From the NCBI GenBank assembly GCA_009809945.1, contig WTPW01002128.1, positions 1-64,000 of the forward strand: DNA of 64,000 bases, written 5' to 3'. The notes under the pieces were generated by a model. It saw only the letters and a program-made list of their open reading frames with translations, searched no databases and had not been told where the DNA came from. The stretch is from Gigaspora margarita. Its lineage: Eukaryota; Glomeromycota; Glomeromycetes; Diversisporales; Gigasporaceae. The translations under genes and the position numbers were made by a program. Every line of letters begins with the position of its first letter. Positions within the stretch are counted from its first letter, which is position 1. This document shows, piece after piece, positions 45,658-56,929 of this stretch.

Positions 45658-45828
45658 ATGAAGCCAGAATTAATATCCATGGACAAATTTTCTGAAATGG
45701 AACATTGGAAACAATATGACATTAGAATAATAACACATAAGAAGACTAATTGGTCTCCAAGAGAAAGAAGATTTATTAATCTAGCAAGTTCTAAGCAGCC
45801 ATTAATTGGTTTTGGTTGTTTTTTTTAA
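45658..45828 (+). CDS. Small ORF, 56 residues, unknown
   Basis: ATG at 45658 to TAA at 45826-45828: MKPELISMDKFSEMEHWKQY, DIRIITHKKTNWSPRERRFI, NLASSKQPLIGFGCFF. Composition is clearly less biased than neighbouring AT-rich DNA (two Trp, balanced charge), so it may be real or the first exon of a larger gene; downstream frames near 45840-45900 (SIDLELEKKHSHAKGFYF) could be a continuation after a shift in an A-run. Function unknown. Confidence 0.35.
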   Translation: MKPELISMDKFSEMEHWKQYDIRIITHKKTNWSPRERRFINLASSKQPLIGFGCFF

Positions 45829-46622
45829 AAAAAAAAATTGATTGAAGAACTTCTATTGATCTTGAATTAGAAAAAAAGCATTCTCATGCCAAAGGATTTT
45901 ATTTTTAAAATATTTAGTACCTATAACTGAGCTGCATTAGCAAAATTTGAAAATGTACTACACAATGTCAATGCGTATTGGTAACATTCTTATTACTTTC
46001 TTGACTTTTTTTGTCCAATAAACATTATTGGCTTATAGTTAGGATAATTGCATTAAATAATATGCAAAGTATTTAATAAAGAGTGTGAGATTTGCACCAA
46101 CTAAATTCTTCTTAAAAATAAATTTTGTATATATAATAACCCCAGAACTATACCTAATTTTAATTTTTGTTAGTACGATAATACAAATAATCAAAATTGA
46201 TTTACAGATTAAGGGATATATTTTCCAACTACTGTAATTTTGAACTCAGCTCACTCTCCTACTCAGAGATGTTAAATTCATTAGTATCATGAATTTAATA
46301 TTATTATTTTGTATATATGAAATTAAATGTCCTTTTGTATTGATGTTAAAAAAGATATTACCTTTCGAAATTTGGGCAATATTCTAAAGATTATATAAAA
46401 ACATTGCATAAATTTCATGAGCCTATGTTTCCATCTCTATTGAGTTTATTTTAATAATCTCACCCTATCTCTAACCCTACTAAAAACTTGTAGATAATGG
46501 CATAAGTAGATAATTTAGATCAAAAAATTTAAGTGACTTAGAGCTATATGTAAAGGTAAATATTCTAGTTAGTTTGGTTAATTTAATGTATCAAGCCAAT
46601 CTCTATAAAGTTTTAGCCACAA

Positions 46623-47165
46623 TTTTTTTTTTTTATGTTTTCTTTCTGGAAAATACCCAGAGGTGGCATATGGCCTTCTTTTATTAATTTTTTTACTAAT
46701 GGGACCTGCCTATAATACAGAGTCCCTACATTTAGAGATCTATACTAATTTTAACTATTCTTAACATCTGGAATTTCACCAGAAGTATATCAATTCTACA
46801 TCCAGAATTTCACCGGAAGTATATCTTTTCTATCACAACTGGGAATGATCTAGCCGACCTTATTTAACCAGAGGATTTAACCAGAACATTTTCCTTTAAC
46901 CAGAATTCCACTGGAAGTATCTTGCAACTGGAATTTCGCTGGAAATCTTGCAACCAGAATTTTACCGGAAGTATCTGGATTGCAGAGTAGAAGTACACAC
47001 ATGTGGCTGGGCTGTTCATACGTGGTCCTGGCAACCTGGTTCAGGTCATCCGTCTCATGACCTTGTATAGTTATTTTTTGCTGTTCGTAGGGCTTGAACC
47101 AGTGATCTTGCGTTTGAAGTGGCAATTGTCCTGGGAGTGCAACCACTACGCTATCGACTCGCAGG
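46623..47165 (-). mobile_element. SINE family B, minus orientation, tRNA-like head
   Basis: The minus strand begins CTGCGAGTCGATAGCGTAGT GG (A box TAGCGTAGTGG) and GATCACTGGTTCAAGCCCT (B box GGTTCAAGCC). A body rich in CCGGTGAAATTCTGG words follows, and the tail ends in A (T-run at 46623-46634). TSD not resolved. Internal frames at 46877-47146 are element sequence, not a gene. Confidence 0.8.
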
Positions 47166-47243
47166 AAGATTTTTAAGTTTACATTTAATTATCATATTAA
47201 GTACATTGGAGTTCATCCTCTGAAAACATAACAGATAAATATA

Positions 47244-48590
47244 TTATCTTTGTTTGATAACCCTTAAAACCTCGTAAGATGCCATCTGAAATCTTCCTGA
47301 CACACTTAAACTTTCATATTGTGAATTTTTAACCATACAAAAACCTGAACCATTCTGAATACACAAATCGTTTCTTCCAAATGTCAGACCATATGCAGTT
47401 CCACAACGAATGGCCATCTCTTCAGATCCTGGTTTAATATTTACTTTCTTATAGTTACGACAATTTTTTTGAAATAGAAAACTATCACTAGCTTTTTTCC
47501 AAACATTCCCATTTTCCCAATCTAATGGATTATAACCATCTATTAAATCACCATCAAGTAATTTAATAATTACTATAGTGGGCCCTTTTCCATCACAGTT
47601 TTTATAAAAGGTTTCTGACTTTAAACCATCATGCTTCATATTAAATAAAAGTTCAAACTTGTACCAATACTTATTATATTCTTTTCTGCTTATCCATGTG
47701 ATTAATTTTTTAGCTATATCTAAATCTATAATTTCAGATCTAAGACAAAAATTGCCATCTCAGACATCATATTTATTGTCTTTGAATTTTTCGTAATGTT
47801 CTTGCACCTCAGAAAGTATTTCATTATTTATATTTCTTCTTTTCTTATATTTACGTATTATATCATTAATTTCATCAGAAGTAATCTGGTTGAACCTTAT
47901 ATATTCCATTAAAAATGCCTTATCCAGAAACCCATTTGTATCCAACAACCATTGAATAATTCTACTTAATAACAAGTTTTCTTCTAGACATAACTCTGAC
48001 CTCGATATTAATTCATGGAGAATATTTTCAGGAATTTCTTTGTTATCGAAATTAAACAATAGTGCCAGATTCAAACACAAAAAAGCTTTTAATAATACTT
48101 CTTTCAAATCGTCATATAAAATAAATTTCTTAATAAATTCTAAAACTAATAATGGATTGTTTTTTATAATGGTCATAATATTTTTGATGAAATATGATTT
48201 TAACCCATCACGTAATACCATGATGCCCATTTCATCTGCCAGTGAAAACGTATTCAAAAGTGTTCTCATATTATGTGATGCATTAAAGTCTACGCCATAA
48301 AGAAATTCAATAATAATATTCATAAAATTGGGTGTAGCATTCAGCTTTTTTATAACAAAATATTTATCTTCATCTATTTTTCGACTCCAGCCTTTTGACA
48401 AGTCACTTTGAAAATATTCAGAATGTATCTTAAGTATAAAAGAATTAGCATAAATTGTTTTAGTTTTTTCCTTTTTACCAACTATTATCTTTGTATCAGA
48501 GAATTTTTTATTTTTATAAGATGAGTTCAAATCATTTAAGAGCTTTTCTACATTTGTATTTTGTAATTGCAAAAATTGTAAACCAGACAT
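47244..48590 (-). pseudogene. BTB-BACK-TLDc protein with a single in-frame TGA
   Basis: ATG at 48590: MSGLQFLQLQNTNVEKLLND, then the BTB/POZ domain (FSDTKIIVGKKEKTKTIYAN, FILKIHSEYFQSDLSKGW, IIIEFLYGVDF; residues ~30-125), a BACK-like helical part (about 140-255), TGA at 47762-47760 after KDNKYDV, and, in the same frame, IIDLDIAKKLITWISRK and the TLDc domain (FNMKHDGLKSETFYKNCDGK, GPTIVIIKLLDGDLIDGYNP, SDSFLFQK, YGLTFGRNDLCIQNGSG, FQMASYEVLRVIK) to TAA at 47244. Without the TGA it would be a 448-residue intronless protein of normal family layout. This family is very large in Rhizophagus; BTB proteins commonly serve as CUL3 adaptors, TLDc in oxidative-stress resistance. One nonsense change only, so it is young, or an error or readthrough site. 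Confidence 0.9.
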
Positions 48591-49000
48591 TTTAAAGTAA
48601 CTTAACGACTAAATTCATATTTTATATATTTAAAAAATTTTTGTTGATTTGCATTACTTTATTTATTTAAACAACAAGAATACTTAAAACAATAATGCTT
48701 TCAATTAATGAATAAGTGGCATTATTTTAAAAAAGAATTGTCATAAAATTCTGTTTCAATTAATAATGCTAATTGAAAATATTAAGTGGTAAGTTCGCCT
48801 TTATTTTTTATATATTTTATTATTTCATGATTCTTAGTTATTAGCCAAGACAAAGTTATATTAATTAATGTTTTTATGCTAGCATCATAATTCCTATATG
48901 AAGAGTAATTTACAAAAAGTCCAATAATATTATATATGTTTGCAAAAAAATAAATAAAGAATCGTAAATAGCTCCATATTAAAATTGCTAAAAAAGGTGA

Positions 49001-49726
49001 TTATTTTTTCTCATTAATATTATTATTAGCTTTAACTAATATTATAACTAACCATAAAGTTACATATAAATCAATTATAAAATCAAAGACTATGGTTAAA
49101 GTAATAAAGGGTACTGCTTTTTGATTAGGATTACAAATAACTATTCTAAGATTTGTATCAAAAATAATATTCAGATTACTATAAACAAGTATAGGAACCT
49201 AAGTATTTGAAAATTATAATTATAATATTAGCTTAATATTATTTGGTATTTATAAATCTATACCGAAATCAATTTTCTTATAAAAAATATTGTTAGGTTA
49301 AAGTTCTTGATCAGTATGATTCTATTTAAAACAATATTTGTCAAAAGCCATAATAGAAAAGCTGAAAAAGAGATGTAAAATATAATATTGCCAATAACTA
49401 AAGAATAAGCAACAAAATTACAATATATTATTTAAAAGTTGTCCAAATTTTTAGGAATCATATTTGAACAAAACAGAATAATGAATCTCCAAGTGTTTGA
49501 AAAATTAAGCATAAATTTGATTAAGTTTTTGATTCTTTTTTCTTTATCTTTTTTGATATAAGAATGCAAAGAAAATAGCAAATAATAAAAACATAACTAA
49601 TAAAAATCAATTAATTACATAAATTTACTAGTTAAAAACAATTCTTAATCAGAATATATGCACTGCTGTTCCTATTCCAAACAGATAACTTGTCAAAAAT
49701 AAATCGAAAGATGGAGGCAATTCCAT
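49001..49726 (-). pseudogene. Multi-pass membrane protein relic (Rhizophagus 7TM-like family)
   Basis: ATG at 49726: MELPPSFDLFLTSYLFGIGT AVHIF, then after TTTTATTAG sequence with IKKDKEKRIKNLIKFMLNFS, TWRFIILFCSNMI, an in-frame TAA, then VIGNIIFYISFSAFLLWLLT, NIVLNRIILIK, and finally PILVYSNLNIIFDTNLRIVI, ITLTIVFDFIIDLYVTLWLV, IILVKANNNINEKK-TAA at 49003-49001. Hydrophobic segments alternate with short charged loops, giving at least five predicted spans. Stops and uncertain junctions make it a relic. No ligand or function can be inferred. Confidence 0.5.
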
Positions 49727-49778
49727 ATTTAGTTTTTTTCAAGTTTAATTTTTTTAAGATTTGGTTTTTTTTAAAATA

Positions 49779-50759
49779 CAGTCAGACCTTCCTATAGTCA
49801 CACCCCATATAGTCTCACCTCTATTTAAGCACCTGATTTTGTGTGATGGACTCAAACATAGTAAAAAAACCTTATTATAGTCACAAATCGCTTATAATCA
49901 CTATCACCATGAAAATTTGATTTTTTAACAATTTTATTAATAAAAAACCCTCATTATAGTTACCAATTTTTAACTAAATATGGATTATATAATCTGATTG
50001 GCCAATTTTCATATTCACGTATATTTAAAATTATCTATTAATTGATAATCTGCCTGTCAACTGGAGAGTGATCCTATAGGCAAAATGTGGAGTGCTTCCA
50101 TCTTAAAGTTTTTTCCTTACTAAGTTAACAATACATGTCCACTAATTGAAAGTTGTAGAGCTCGTTAAGACGCATCTAATGGTGGTTAGATCATCCAAAT
50201 CGGCCTAGTGGATGGCGAGTTATTATCGAAAAACGATTGGCTGTCTATATAAAAATCTGTAACGGTGATTACATATGAAAATCACTATAGGCGAAATGTG
50301 GATTGCTTCCATCTAAATCTTTTTTTCTTACTAAGTTAACGATACAGGCCCACTAATTGAAAGTTGTAGAGCTCGTTAAGATGCATCTAACGGTGGTTAG
50401 ATCATCCAAATCGACCAGTGGATAGTGAGATATCATCGAAAAATGATTGGACGCCTATATAAAATCTCTTATATAAACAAATATTGTTTACATAGAGGCC
50501 AATTGTTTTTCAACGATTTCTCACCATCCACTGAGCCGATTTGGATAATCTAACCACAGTTAGATGCGTCTCAACGAGCTCTACAACTTTCAATTAGTGG
50601 GCATATATTGTTAACTTAGTAAGAAAAAGGTTTTAGATGGAAGCATGCCACATTTCGCCTATAGATGACCATAATGAGGTATTTTATTTATAATTACACC
50701 TCTTTACAATCACCAAAATAGGGTGCGACGGACTTGGTAATTATAGAGAGGGACAACTG
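49779..50759. mobile_element. Pogo-like element carrying an inner three-arm repeat
   Basis: TA-CAGTCAGACCTTCCTATAG at the left and inverse CTATA...GGACAACTG-TA at the right. Both shoulders have TATAGTCAC/ATAATTAC words. 50040-50672 is a separate repeat: arm 1 (50068-50260), arm 2 (50286-50475, same direction) and arm 3 (50480-50670, inverted) of a ~190-bp unit containing GAAAGTTGTAGAGCTCGTTA and GGTTAGATCATCCAAATCG. Non-coding. Confidence 0.75.
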
Positions 50760-51045
50760 TATTTAATTAATAAAATATAGATTCAATTATTTGAATTTTT
50801 TTTAATTGTGTAATTTTCTATTTTTTTAAATCAGAGATGGCAAATAATGGAGCTAACAACTTAATATCAAATATATATTCTTAAATTAAATTCTAGAATG
50901 TAATTGTATTAGAAAACATTGATATAAAGAATTAGGTTTTTTATTTTTAAAATTAGCTTGAAAATCATTATTGTTCAAAAATCAAAAAAAATTAAGTAAT
51001 CGAATTATTGACTAGAAATTCTTTAACATTAAACATCATTGCAGG

Positions 51046-51215
51046 TAGAGTATCAAGAATTCTGCGGTGCATAATTCTGCTCGCTCTAAAAATATTTTTC
51101 TGTATTGATTAGGTTTAAAAAATGATTAAAATCACGTTTATCTTATGGAAACAATACAAAAAGATATTTTTTAGAGCGAGCAAATTATGCACTGCAGAAT
51201 TCTGAAAACTCTCTA
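51046..51215. mobile_element. MITE family M1, copy 4
   Basis: TAGAGTATCAAGAATTCTGC ... CTCGCTCTAAAAATATTT and the inverse TTTTTAGAGCGAGCAAATTATGCACTGCAGAATTC, ending CTCTCTA. Confidence 0.9.
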
Positions 51216-52118
51216 ATTCTAGGATATGGATAAAAGAGGATGTGCCACATATGCAAAGGTTCTTTAGTATTCTAGAATAAATCATAAAACTGTTCATACC
51301 TCAAATTTACCCTTAGGAAACCGCCTTTAATTTTCTAAGCAAAATTATTCCTTGCAAAGTTTTATATATACGTATTTGCATACTATACAACTATACATAC
51401 TGTACGCTAAAAAATTTCAGATATCATATAAATAGCACATCACTTATATTTCGTGAATCATTGAAAAAAAATTTTTTTTCACAATTTTCGTATTGTTAAT
51501 CCCATCCCAAAAAATGGATGATACCGAATCATTTGCAGCATATAGTTATGACGAAAAGGGTGAATAATTTTCAACCTTTAATTATTATTTTGTAAAGCTT
51601 ATAAAACTTGATGTCCTTTCAAATTGAAAATTTTCTTACTTTTTCACAAATAAGTTGTCACTGATCAAGCTCTTGATGGTTTCTTTGAAAATTTAATTAA
51701 ATTATAAATCACATAAAGGACTAATTAATTATTTCAATAATTTATCCTAATGCTAAGTTTTATAATCATTCGAAAGTTACTAATTAAAGATTAGGGTCTA
51801 TACGCTTTTTAGTTACTATATCTTTTTATTTGATTGAATTAAGAATAATTGTGTGTAAACTTAACTCACTTAACTCACTTAACTCATCTAAAAGGAGAGG
51901 AGAAATTTTACTATTTACAAAAAATCAGCTAATAAATGACATTTCCTTTTTATTTAAATCTACTATACTAAATAAATGTTCATATTTAAATGTATTCACA
52001 CCCAATAGAAAAATTATTTTAAAGAAGACATAATACGAACTTCTTTTAAGCTTTTGCCAAAACCACAAATGTATTTGAAATTTTAGTTGGCGAAAGTTGA
52101 AACTAGATTTTGACTTTA
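51216..52118. other. No supportable gene
   Basis: 51480-51510 holds TTTTCGTATTGTTAATCCCATC of the dispersed GGGACTWACAATACG family, and 51863-51890 a small TTAACTCAC triplication. A 67-codon frame at 51830-52033 spans this triplication and is not supported. Confidence 0.4.
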
Positions 52119-52232
52119 ATCAGCACGAAACCTCGAGGTTTTGTCTAACAACTATATTCTCGAGTAAATCTTTCGTCAGCGCAAAACCTTGTGGTTTCGT
52201 CTAACAACTATATTCTTGAGTAAATCTTTTTT
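52119..52232. repeat. Tandem duplication, 2 x ~57 bp
   Basis: CAGCACGAAACCTCGAGGTTTTG... and CAGCGCAAAACCTTGTGGTTTCG..., each followed by TCTAACAACTATATTCTYGA GTAAATCTTT. Differences between units are mostly C/T changes. Confidence 0.75.
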
Positions 52233-52247
52233 CACTTAATTATAAAT

Positions 52248-53009
52248 TTTTTTTTTTTTTAAACCCTAGTCGTATTGCTAGGGGTGCTGAGTGGCGCTTC
52301 TTTATTATGACCTTTTTGTTATTAATTTTACATTTTTATACATTTTTGTAATGATCTACATATATGTATCTATTTACTATTATCTACTGCGGCTAACTGG
52401 TACTAAGCCATCCTATTTTTGGTTTTATTGTCCCAACTGGTTTTAACCAGTTGGCCTATTTACTATCAGGGTTTTAACTATAGTTCTTGCGTACCTACTT
52501 TGGGGTATTCAGCGATATCTTTTTAGCGCCCGACCCAATCCGATTCTTCCAGAACTTTTTCATCCCTGAGGCCACTCGCTCGCCCCATTAGAGCAGACTA
52601 CTCCATGTTCTATCCAATCCGTCTTGAGCCGGTCATCCCTCCAACTTCAGCTTCTGACTTATCCGATTCATCCAGAATTTTTTCATCCCCAAGGTGGACA
52701 AATCACTTATACCTCGTTAGAGCAGATTACTCCATATTCTGTCTGATTCGTATTTGGAACAGTCGCCTTCCGTTTTTGGGTAAGATCCAATTTCTATTTC
52801 CAAATGGGGAACACAACTGTACAACTACAAAGAACACAACTTGCCGTGGCTGAGCTGTCCAAACGTGGTCCTAGCATCCTAATTCAAGTCATCCTTCACA
52901 TGATCATATGTAGTTAATTTGCCGTTCATAAGACTTGAACTGGCGACCTTGTGCTTGAAACAGTTAATGTCCTGGGAGCGCAACCACTACGCTATCGACC
53001 CGCAGGACT
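52248..53009 (-). mobile_element. SINE family B, 762 bp, 9-bp TSD
   Basis: Direct repeats ATTATAAAT at 52239-52247 and 53010-53018. The minus strand starts CTGCGGGTCGATAGCGTAGT GG and CAGTTCAAGTCTTATG (tRNA-like A and B boxes). Body of ~600 bp includes CGGATAAGTCAGAAGC, and the 3' end ATAAAGAAGCGCCACTCAGC precedes the A-tail. Frame 52605-52853 lies within it and is not a gene. Confidence 0.85.
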
Positions 53010-53143
53010 ATTATAAATATTTTTTATTTAACTTTCAATATTAAGTGCAGACAATTCAGTAAAATGTTAAGTAAAAGTTATATCACATGACTACAGACAA
53101 ATATAAATAAGTCAATTGAAAATTTCTTTATTATTTGTATTAT

Positions 53144-53226
53144 ACAGTATTTGGTTTTAAAAAAAAATAATTTTAGCATAGGGAGACAATACAAAAATAT
53201 TTTTAGAGAACTGCAGAATTCTGGAC
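53144..53226. mobile_element. MITE family M1, right half only (copy 5)
   Basis: CAGTATTTGGTTTTAAAAAA then GGGAGACAATACAAAAATATTTTTAGAG and CTGCAGAATTCTGGAC. Confidence 0.75.
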
Positions 53227-53334
53227 AAGAATAGCCCAATAAATTTGTACTTCGAAATTCTGTTTAGTTTTTTCTTTGAACATAATTGATTAACTATCAA
53301 ATTTGTTATCGTTATTTCCTAAATTTATAAACTT

Positions 53335-53655
53335 ACTAGTACTTATTTGAATAATATTCAAATAATTTAGATCAGCAAATTTCTATTCGAATATTCGCCG
53401 AATGACTAACAGAATTCAAATAAGTATAAAATATTGGCCGCTGCGTGCACAATATCATATAATTATTAGATACAACGCCAGCTAGTCATATATTGTTACT
53501 ATGTGTAATCAGCCAATGACTGAAGTTTCACATGACGAATAATAAAAATTATTCGAATAAGATAGGTAATTCGAATTATTCATCAGATAAATATTTATTC
53601 GAATAATCACCGAATACAATTATTATTCGAATAACAAATACGAATACGAAGCTCT
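53335..53655. repeat. TTCGAATA-word repeat field
   Basis: TATTCGAATA and ATTCGAATAA dyads recur at least eight times on both sides of a less repetitive centre (53430-53530), ending AATACGAAGCTCTATA. It is likely a MITE with subterminal repeats; ends not resolved. Confidence 0.55.
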
Positions 53656-53697
53656 ATACCAAATAAACAAACTGGACATAAATAGACTGACAAATAT

Positions 53698-53855
53698 TAG
53701 CTCACGGCTTTTAATTTGACACCCCAAGAGTCAGATATTTGACATATAAAATAATATAAATGACAAATTCGAATTTATCGCATATATTATTTATATATGT
53801 CAAATGGCTGACTCTTGGGATGTCAAATTAAAATCCCGTGAGCTAATATTTGTCA
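53698..53855. mobile_element. Fold-back MITE, 158 bp, TGACAAATATTAGCTCACGG ends
   Basis: The left arm TGACAAATATTAGCTCACGG and next ~45 bp (TTTGACACCCCAAGAGTCAG) are mirrored almost perfectly by the right arm (CTGACTCTTGGGATGTCAAA ... CCGTGAGCTAATATTTGTCA). Confidence 0.85.
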
Positions 53856-53944
53856 ACATATATATTAATTTATACGATAGTTTTCTTTACTTTTTGTCCA
53901 ATTTTTTATCAAAGTAAAAGTTAAACTTATAACTTGCTATATAA

Positions 53945-54257
53945 ATTAAAACCTTTTTTTTTAAAAAAAAATAACTACCAATATTGAAACTCTTCACAAA
54001 ATATTAAAAACTCTTGCTACCCATGATGAAGAATCGAAAAAGGATTTTTTCTCAAATTTTGGTGATTATTCAGTCCCTGAATCTTTTTCTCAAATGTTTA
54101 GCTTTGCTTTTTCTGAAGAGGATATCGATGAAGCAATTGAACAACTTCAAAATGAAAAGGCAACATTTAATGAAACTAATAGCGAAATTACCTCTAATGA
54201 AAATGAAAGGAAATTATCATGTTCATATACTATATTAACCGATTTTTTTTTACTATA
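53945..54257 (+). pseudogene. Acidic coding fragment, unknown
   Basis: A single frame without ATG reads ITTNIETLHKILKTLATHDE, ESKKDFFSNFGDYSVPESFS, QMFSFAFSEEDIDEAIEQLQ, NEKATFNETNSEITSNENER, ending TAA at 54255-54257. Low-complexity-free acidic composition strongly suggests coding origin (exon or gene fragment). Family not recognised. Confidence 0.45.
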
Positions 54258-54403
54258 ATAGAAAGTTAGAATGTGTATTTGTCTCATATATTTTATTTCT
54301 TGATTCCTTTAATTATACATTTACTTTCCTAGCAAATCTCTGTATTTAAAAATATGGTCTTCAGTAGATATAGTAAATATTTCATATTTCATCTTTTTAA
54401 TAA

Positions 54404-54797
54404 CTATGGTGCAGATTACGAAAAGCCATCAACTTTTAACTATAAAATTTTTTAAATTTTTATAATTTTTTTAAAATAAAATAAACTAAAAAAAAGTTTT
54501 TGTATATTTAATAGCTTTTTAATTAAACTATTAAATCCACAAAAAAAATCTTTAGTATCTTTTATTTTAAGAAGTTTATATCAATTTAAAGTTATATGTA
54601 GTTTAAAAATTTGGCGTTTATATATAAAAAAATATAACAAAATTAAAATTTATTAACAAAATTTTAAAATTTATTAATAATATTTAAATTTATATTAAGT
54701 TTTTCTGCATTTTTATTGGTCGATCATGTTATACTGCAGCTAAAAATTTGGCGCCTATATATAAAATTTGTTGGCTTTAAGTGATCTCCACCATAGT
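54404..54797. mobile_element. MITE with ACTATGGTGSAGAT ends
   Basis: ACTATGGTGCAGATTACGAA AAGCCA at the left; the right end is the inverse of ACTATGGTGGAGATCACTTA AAGCCA. Interior is AT-rich, with two copies of AAAAATTTGGCGYYTATATA. Confidence 0.65.
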
Positions 54798-55218
54798 AGT
54801 GTTCAAGATATCTTTTAAATATTCATTCCTCGCATTTTATTGCATTGATGATTTCACAGAATTAAAAAAATCAATTTCTTATCGTAAAGTATTATAGTGT
54901 AGTAATAAGCACCAATATTAAAATTAATTCACAAAATCATAATCAATTTTGTCAAATTAATGTTAACATTAATGTTAATTTTATAATCAATTGGAAAGAT
55001 TTTATTAATGATGAATTGGGATTATATTTACTTTCTGAATCAGTGCAAAAAAGAAATTGATAAGGTTATTTTAAATCGATGCTTGTTAAATATCAATTAT
55101 ATATCAATATGGAATTGAAGGGTTGTCTTACATAATCTTATCTTTACCTATGTTAAGGCAGAGACATGGTCATGTGATTAACGTTTCTGCAGTAGAAACT
55201 AGTAGAAACTATAATTAA
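54798..55218. other. No supportable gene
   Basis: AT-rich; 54955-54985 contains the dyad ATTAATGTTAACATTAAT. No coding sequence identified. Confidence 0.4.
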
Positions 55219-55573
55219 GGGTCTTTGCCTTGAAAATCACCTTCTGATATTTCCGATCGGGCTAATTTGGACAAAAACAAACCTGCATATTAGTTCACAT
55301 ATATATTTAAATCTCTCTTCTTGCCTTTATTAATTTGAAACTTTATTCTATAAACTATTTAACCATAAAGACAAAAGGGAGGATCTCTTGCAGTATAGGT
55401 GAGACTATTAATAAAAAGTATAATTAATCAATTGATTTAGAATAGGTATCACCTATATTGCAAGAGATCCGAAAGGGATTTATATATAAATATGAACTAA
55501 ATACACAGCTTTGTTTTTGTCTGAATTAGCCTAATCGAAAATGCCAGAAGGTGATTTTCAAGGCAAAGACACC
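55219..55573. mobile_element. MITE, 355 bp, ~60-bp TIR GGGTCTTTGCCTTGAAAATC
   Basis: Left terminus GGGTCTTTGCCTTGAAAATCACCTTCTG and continuing ~60 bp; right terminus its inverse CAGAAGGTGATTTTCAAGGCAAAGACACC. A second inner inverted pair, GGATCTCTTGCAGTATAGGTGA and TCACCTATATTGCAAGAGATCC, lies around 55382 and 55447. The flank after it (55575-55720) has ATTTTGCYTRGAATTATA words. TSD unclear. Confidence 0.85.
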
Positions 55574-55745
55574 ATTTGATTTTGTCTGGAGCCATATCCG
55601 GAATAATATTTAATTTTGCTTGAAATTATATTTCAATTTTGCCTAGAGTTATGCATAATTTTGACCAGAATTATACTTAATTTTACCTTAATTTTGCTTA
55701 AATTAGGATTAGTTCACATCACTAGGTTTTTAAAACATTTGCTCT

Positions 55746-55914
55746 CGAGTGTCCAGAATTCTGCGGTGCATAATTCTGCTCGCTCTAAAAATATCTTTTT
55801 GTATTGTCTCCGTATGATAAAAGTGACTTTGATTATTTTTTAAAACCAAATACAATACAAAAAAATATTTTTAGAGCAACCAGAATTATGCATCACTGAA
55901 TTCTGGACACTTTA
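55746..55914. mobile_element. MITE family M1, copy 6 (complete)
   Basis: GAGTGTCCAGAATTCTGCGG TGCATAATTCTGCTCGCTC and inverse arm ending CTGAATTCTGGACACTTTA; loop CTCCGTATGATAAAAGTGAC. Confidence 0.9.
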
Positions 55915-55984
55915 ATTTGCTTCGCAAAATCTGGATATTCAACATTCTAATTTACAGAACTACTCGATAGATGAATATTCAATT

Positions 55985-56090
55985 TAGAGATGCAATCCGA
56001 ATATCTGTTAATTCAATTTTATAATAATATTATTATATCCAAATATTCGTAATTTTTAAATAAGAAAATGGATAACGGATCACATTTCTA
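55985..56090. mobile_element. hAT-type MITE, 106 bp, exact 8-bp TSD ATTCAATT
   Basis: TAGAGATGCAATCCGAATAT at the left and inverse of TAGAAATGTGATCCGTTATC at the right, flanked by exact ATTCAATT (55977-55984 and 56091-56098). Confidence 0.88.
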
Positions 56091-56408
56091 ATTCAATTTA
56101 ATTATTCTTATATTGTGTGAATTTAATTGAATTGATATAATGGTTTTAAAGGCCTATCTTACTAAATATTTGTACCTGCAAATTTCTGGATTCTAATAGT
56201 CCAATTTAATTAGTGTGAATTAATTACTGAATTACTTGATCCCTGACCATTCTAACTGTCTTCACGACTTTTGTCAACATGCACAAAATAAATATAAAAT
56301 TCAGATTCTTCCTTGATATAATATACTTGCTTTTTTTCTTATTATAGCCAATAATATAAAATCTTCAATTGAACTATATTCAATTAAGCGTATTAATTTT
56401 AAGAAATT

Positions 56409-56545
56409 TAGGATGGGACTAACAATACGAAAAATGGGTGAGGTGATTCTTAATTGTCACAATTATAATGTATGAAGTTACCATAATATTTTTAAATAGA
56501 TTATATTACAGAGTATGACATTTGAATTTTTAAGTCCCATTACTA
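56409..56545. mobile_element. MITE, 137 bp, GGATGGGACTAACAATACG family
   Basis: TAGGATGGGACTAACAATACG at the left and TTTAAGTCCCATTACTA at the right are imperfect inverses. Fragments of the same family occur at 16630, 25860, 26240, 33435-33530 and 51485. Confidence 0.6.
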
Positions 56546-56603
56546 GGCATAATTTATTAATATACATAAATATTTAATATTCATTCCTAAAGATCTTGAT
56601 AGT

Positions 56604-56645
56604 AGAGTGTTCAGAATTCTGCGGTACATAATTCTGGACACTCTG
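56604..56645. mobile_element. MITE family M1, copy 7: 42-bp terminal-repeat-only form
   Basis: TAGAGTGTTCAGAATTCTGC GGTACATAATTCTGGACACTCTG: the two ends are joined with the whole interior lost. Confidence 0.8.
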
Positions 56646-56929
56646 CTTGATATTAGTTTTGAATTACATCTCTACTTGATAATCAAGCAGTAATCAATTG
56701 ATTACTTAAAAGATAAATTGATAAAATTACTTTATTAAAAATTTATTTTAACTAATTTTATTTATTCAACAACATTGTGTGGAGTCTGTAATTAAATGAA
56801 TAAAAATTTACAATACCTTTTCAAGTAGTTAATCTACAACTTATAATTGTATTCCAAATTTTTTTTCAAATAACAATTCAAAAAAATTTAGTTAAAAGTG
56901 ATAAACGTACTAAACTCGAGATACTTAAG

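Noticed and set aside
46877..47146. 89-codon minus frame (and 52605-52853 plus frame)
   Set aside because: Both lie within SINE family B.
48040..48300. Plus-strand 86-codon frame
   Set aside because: Antisense shadow of the BTB domain.
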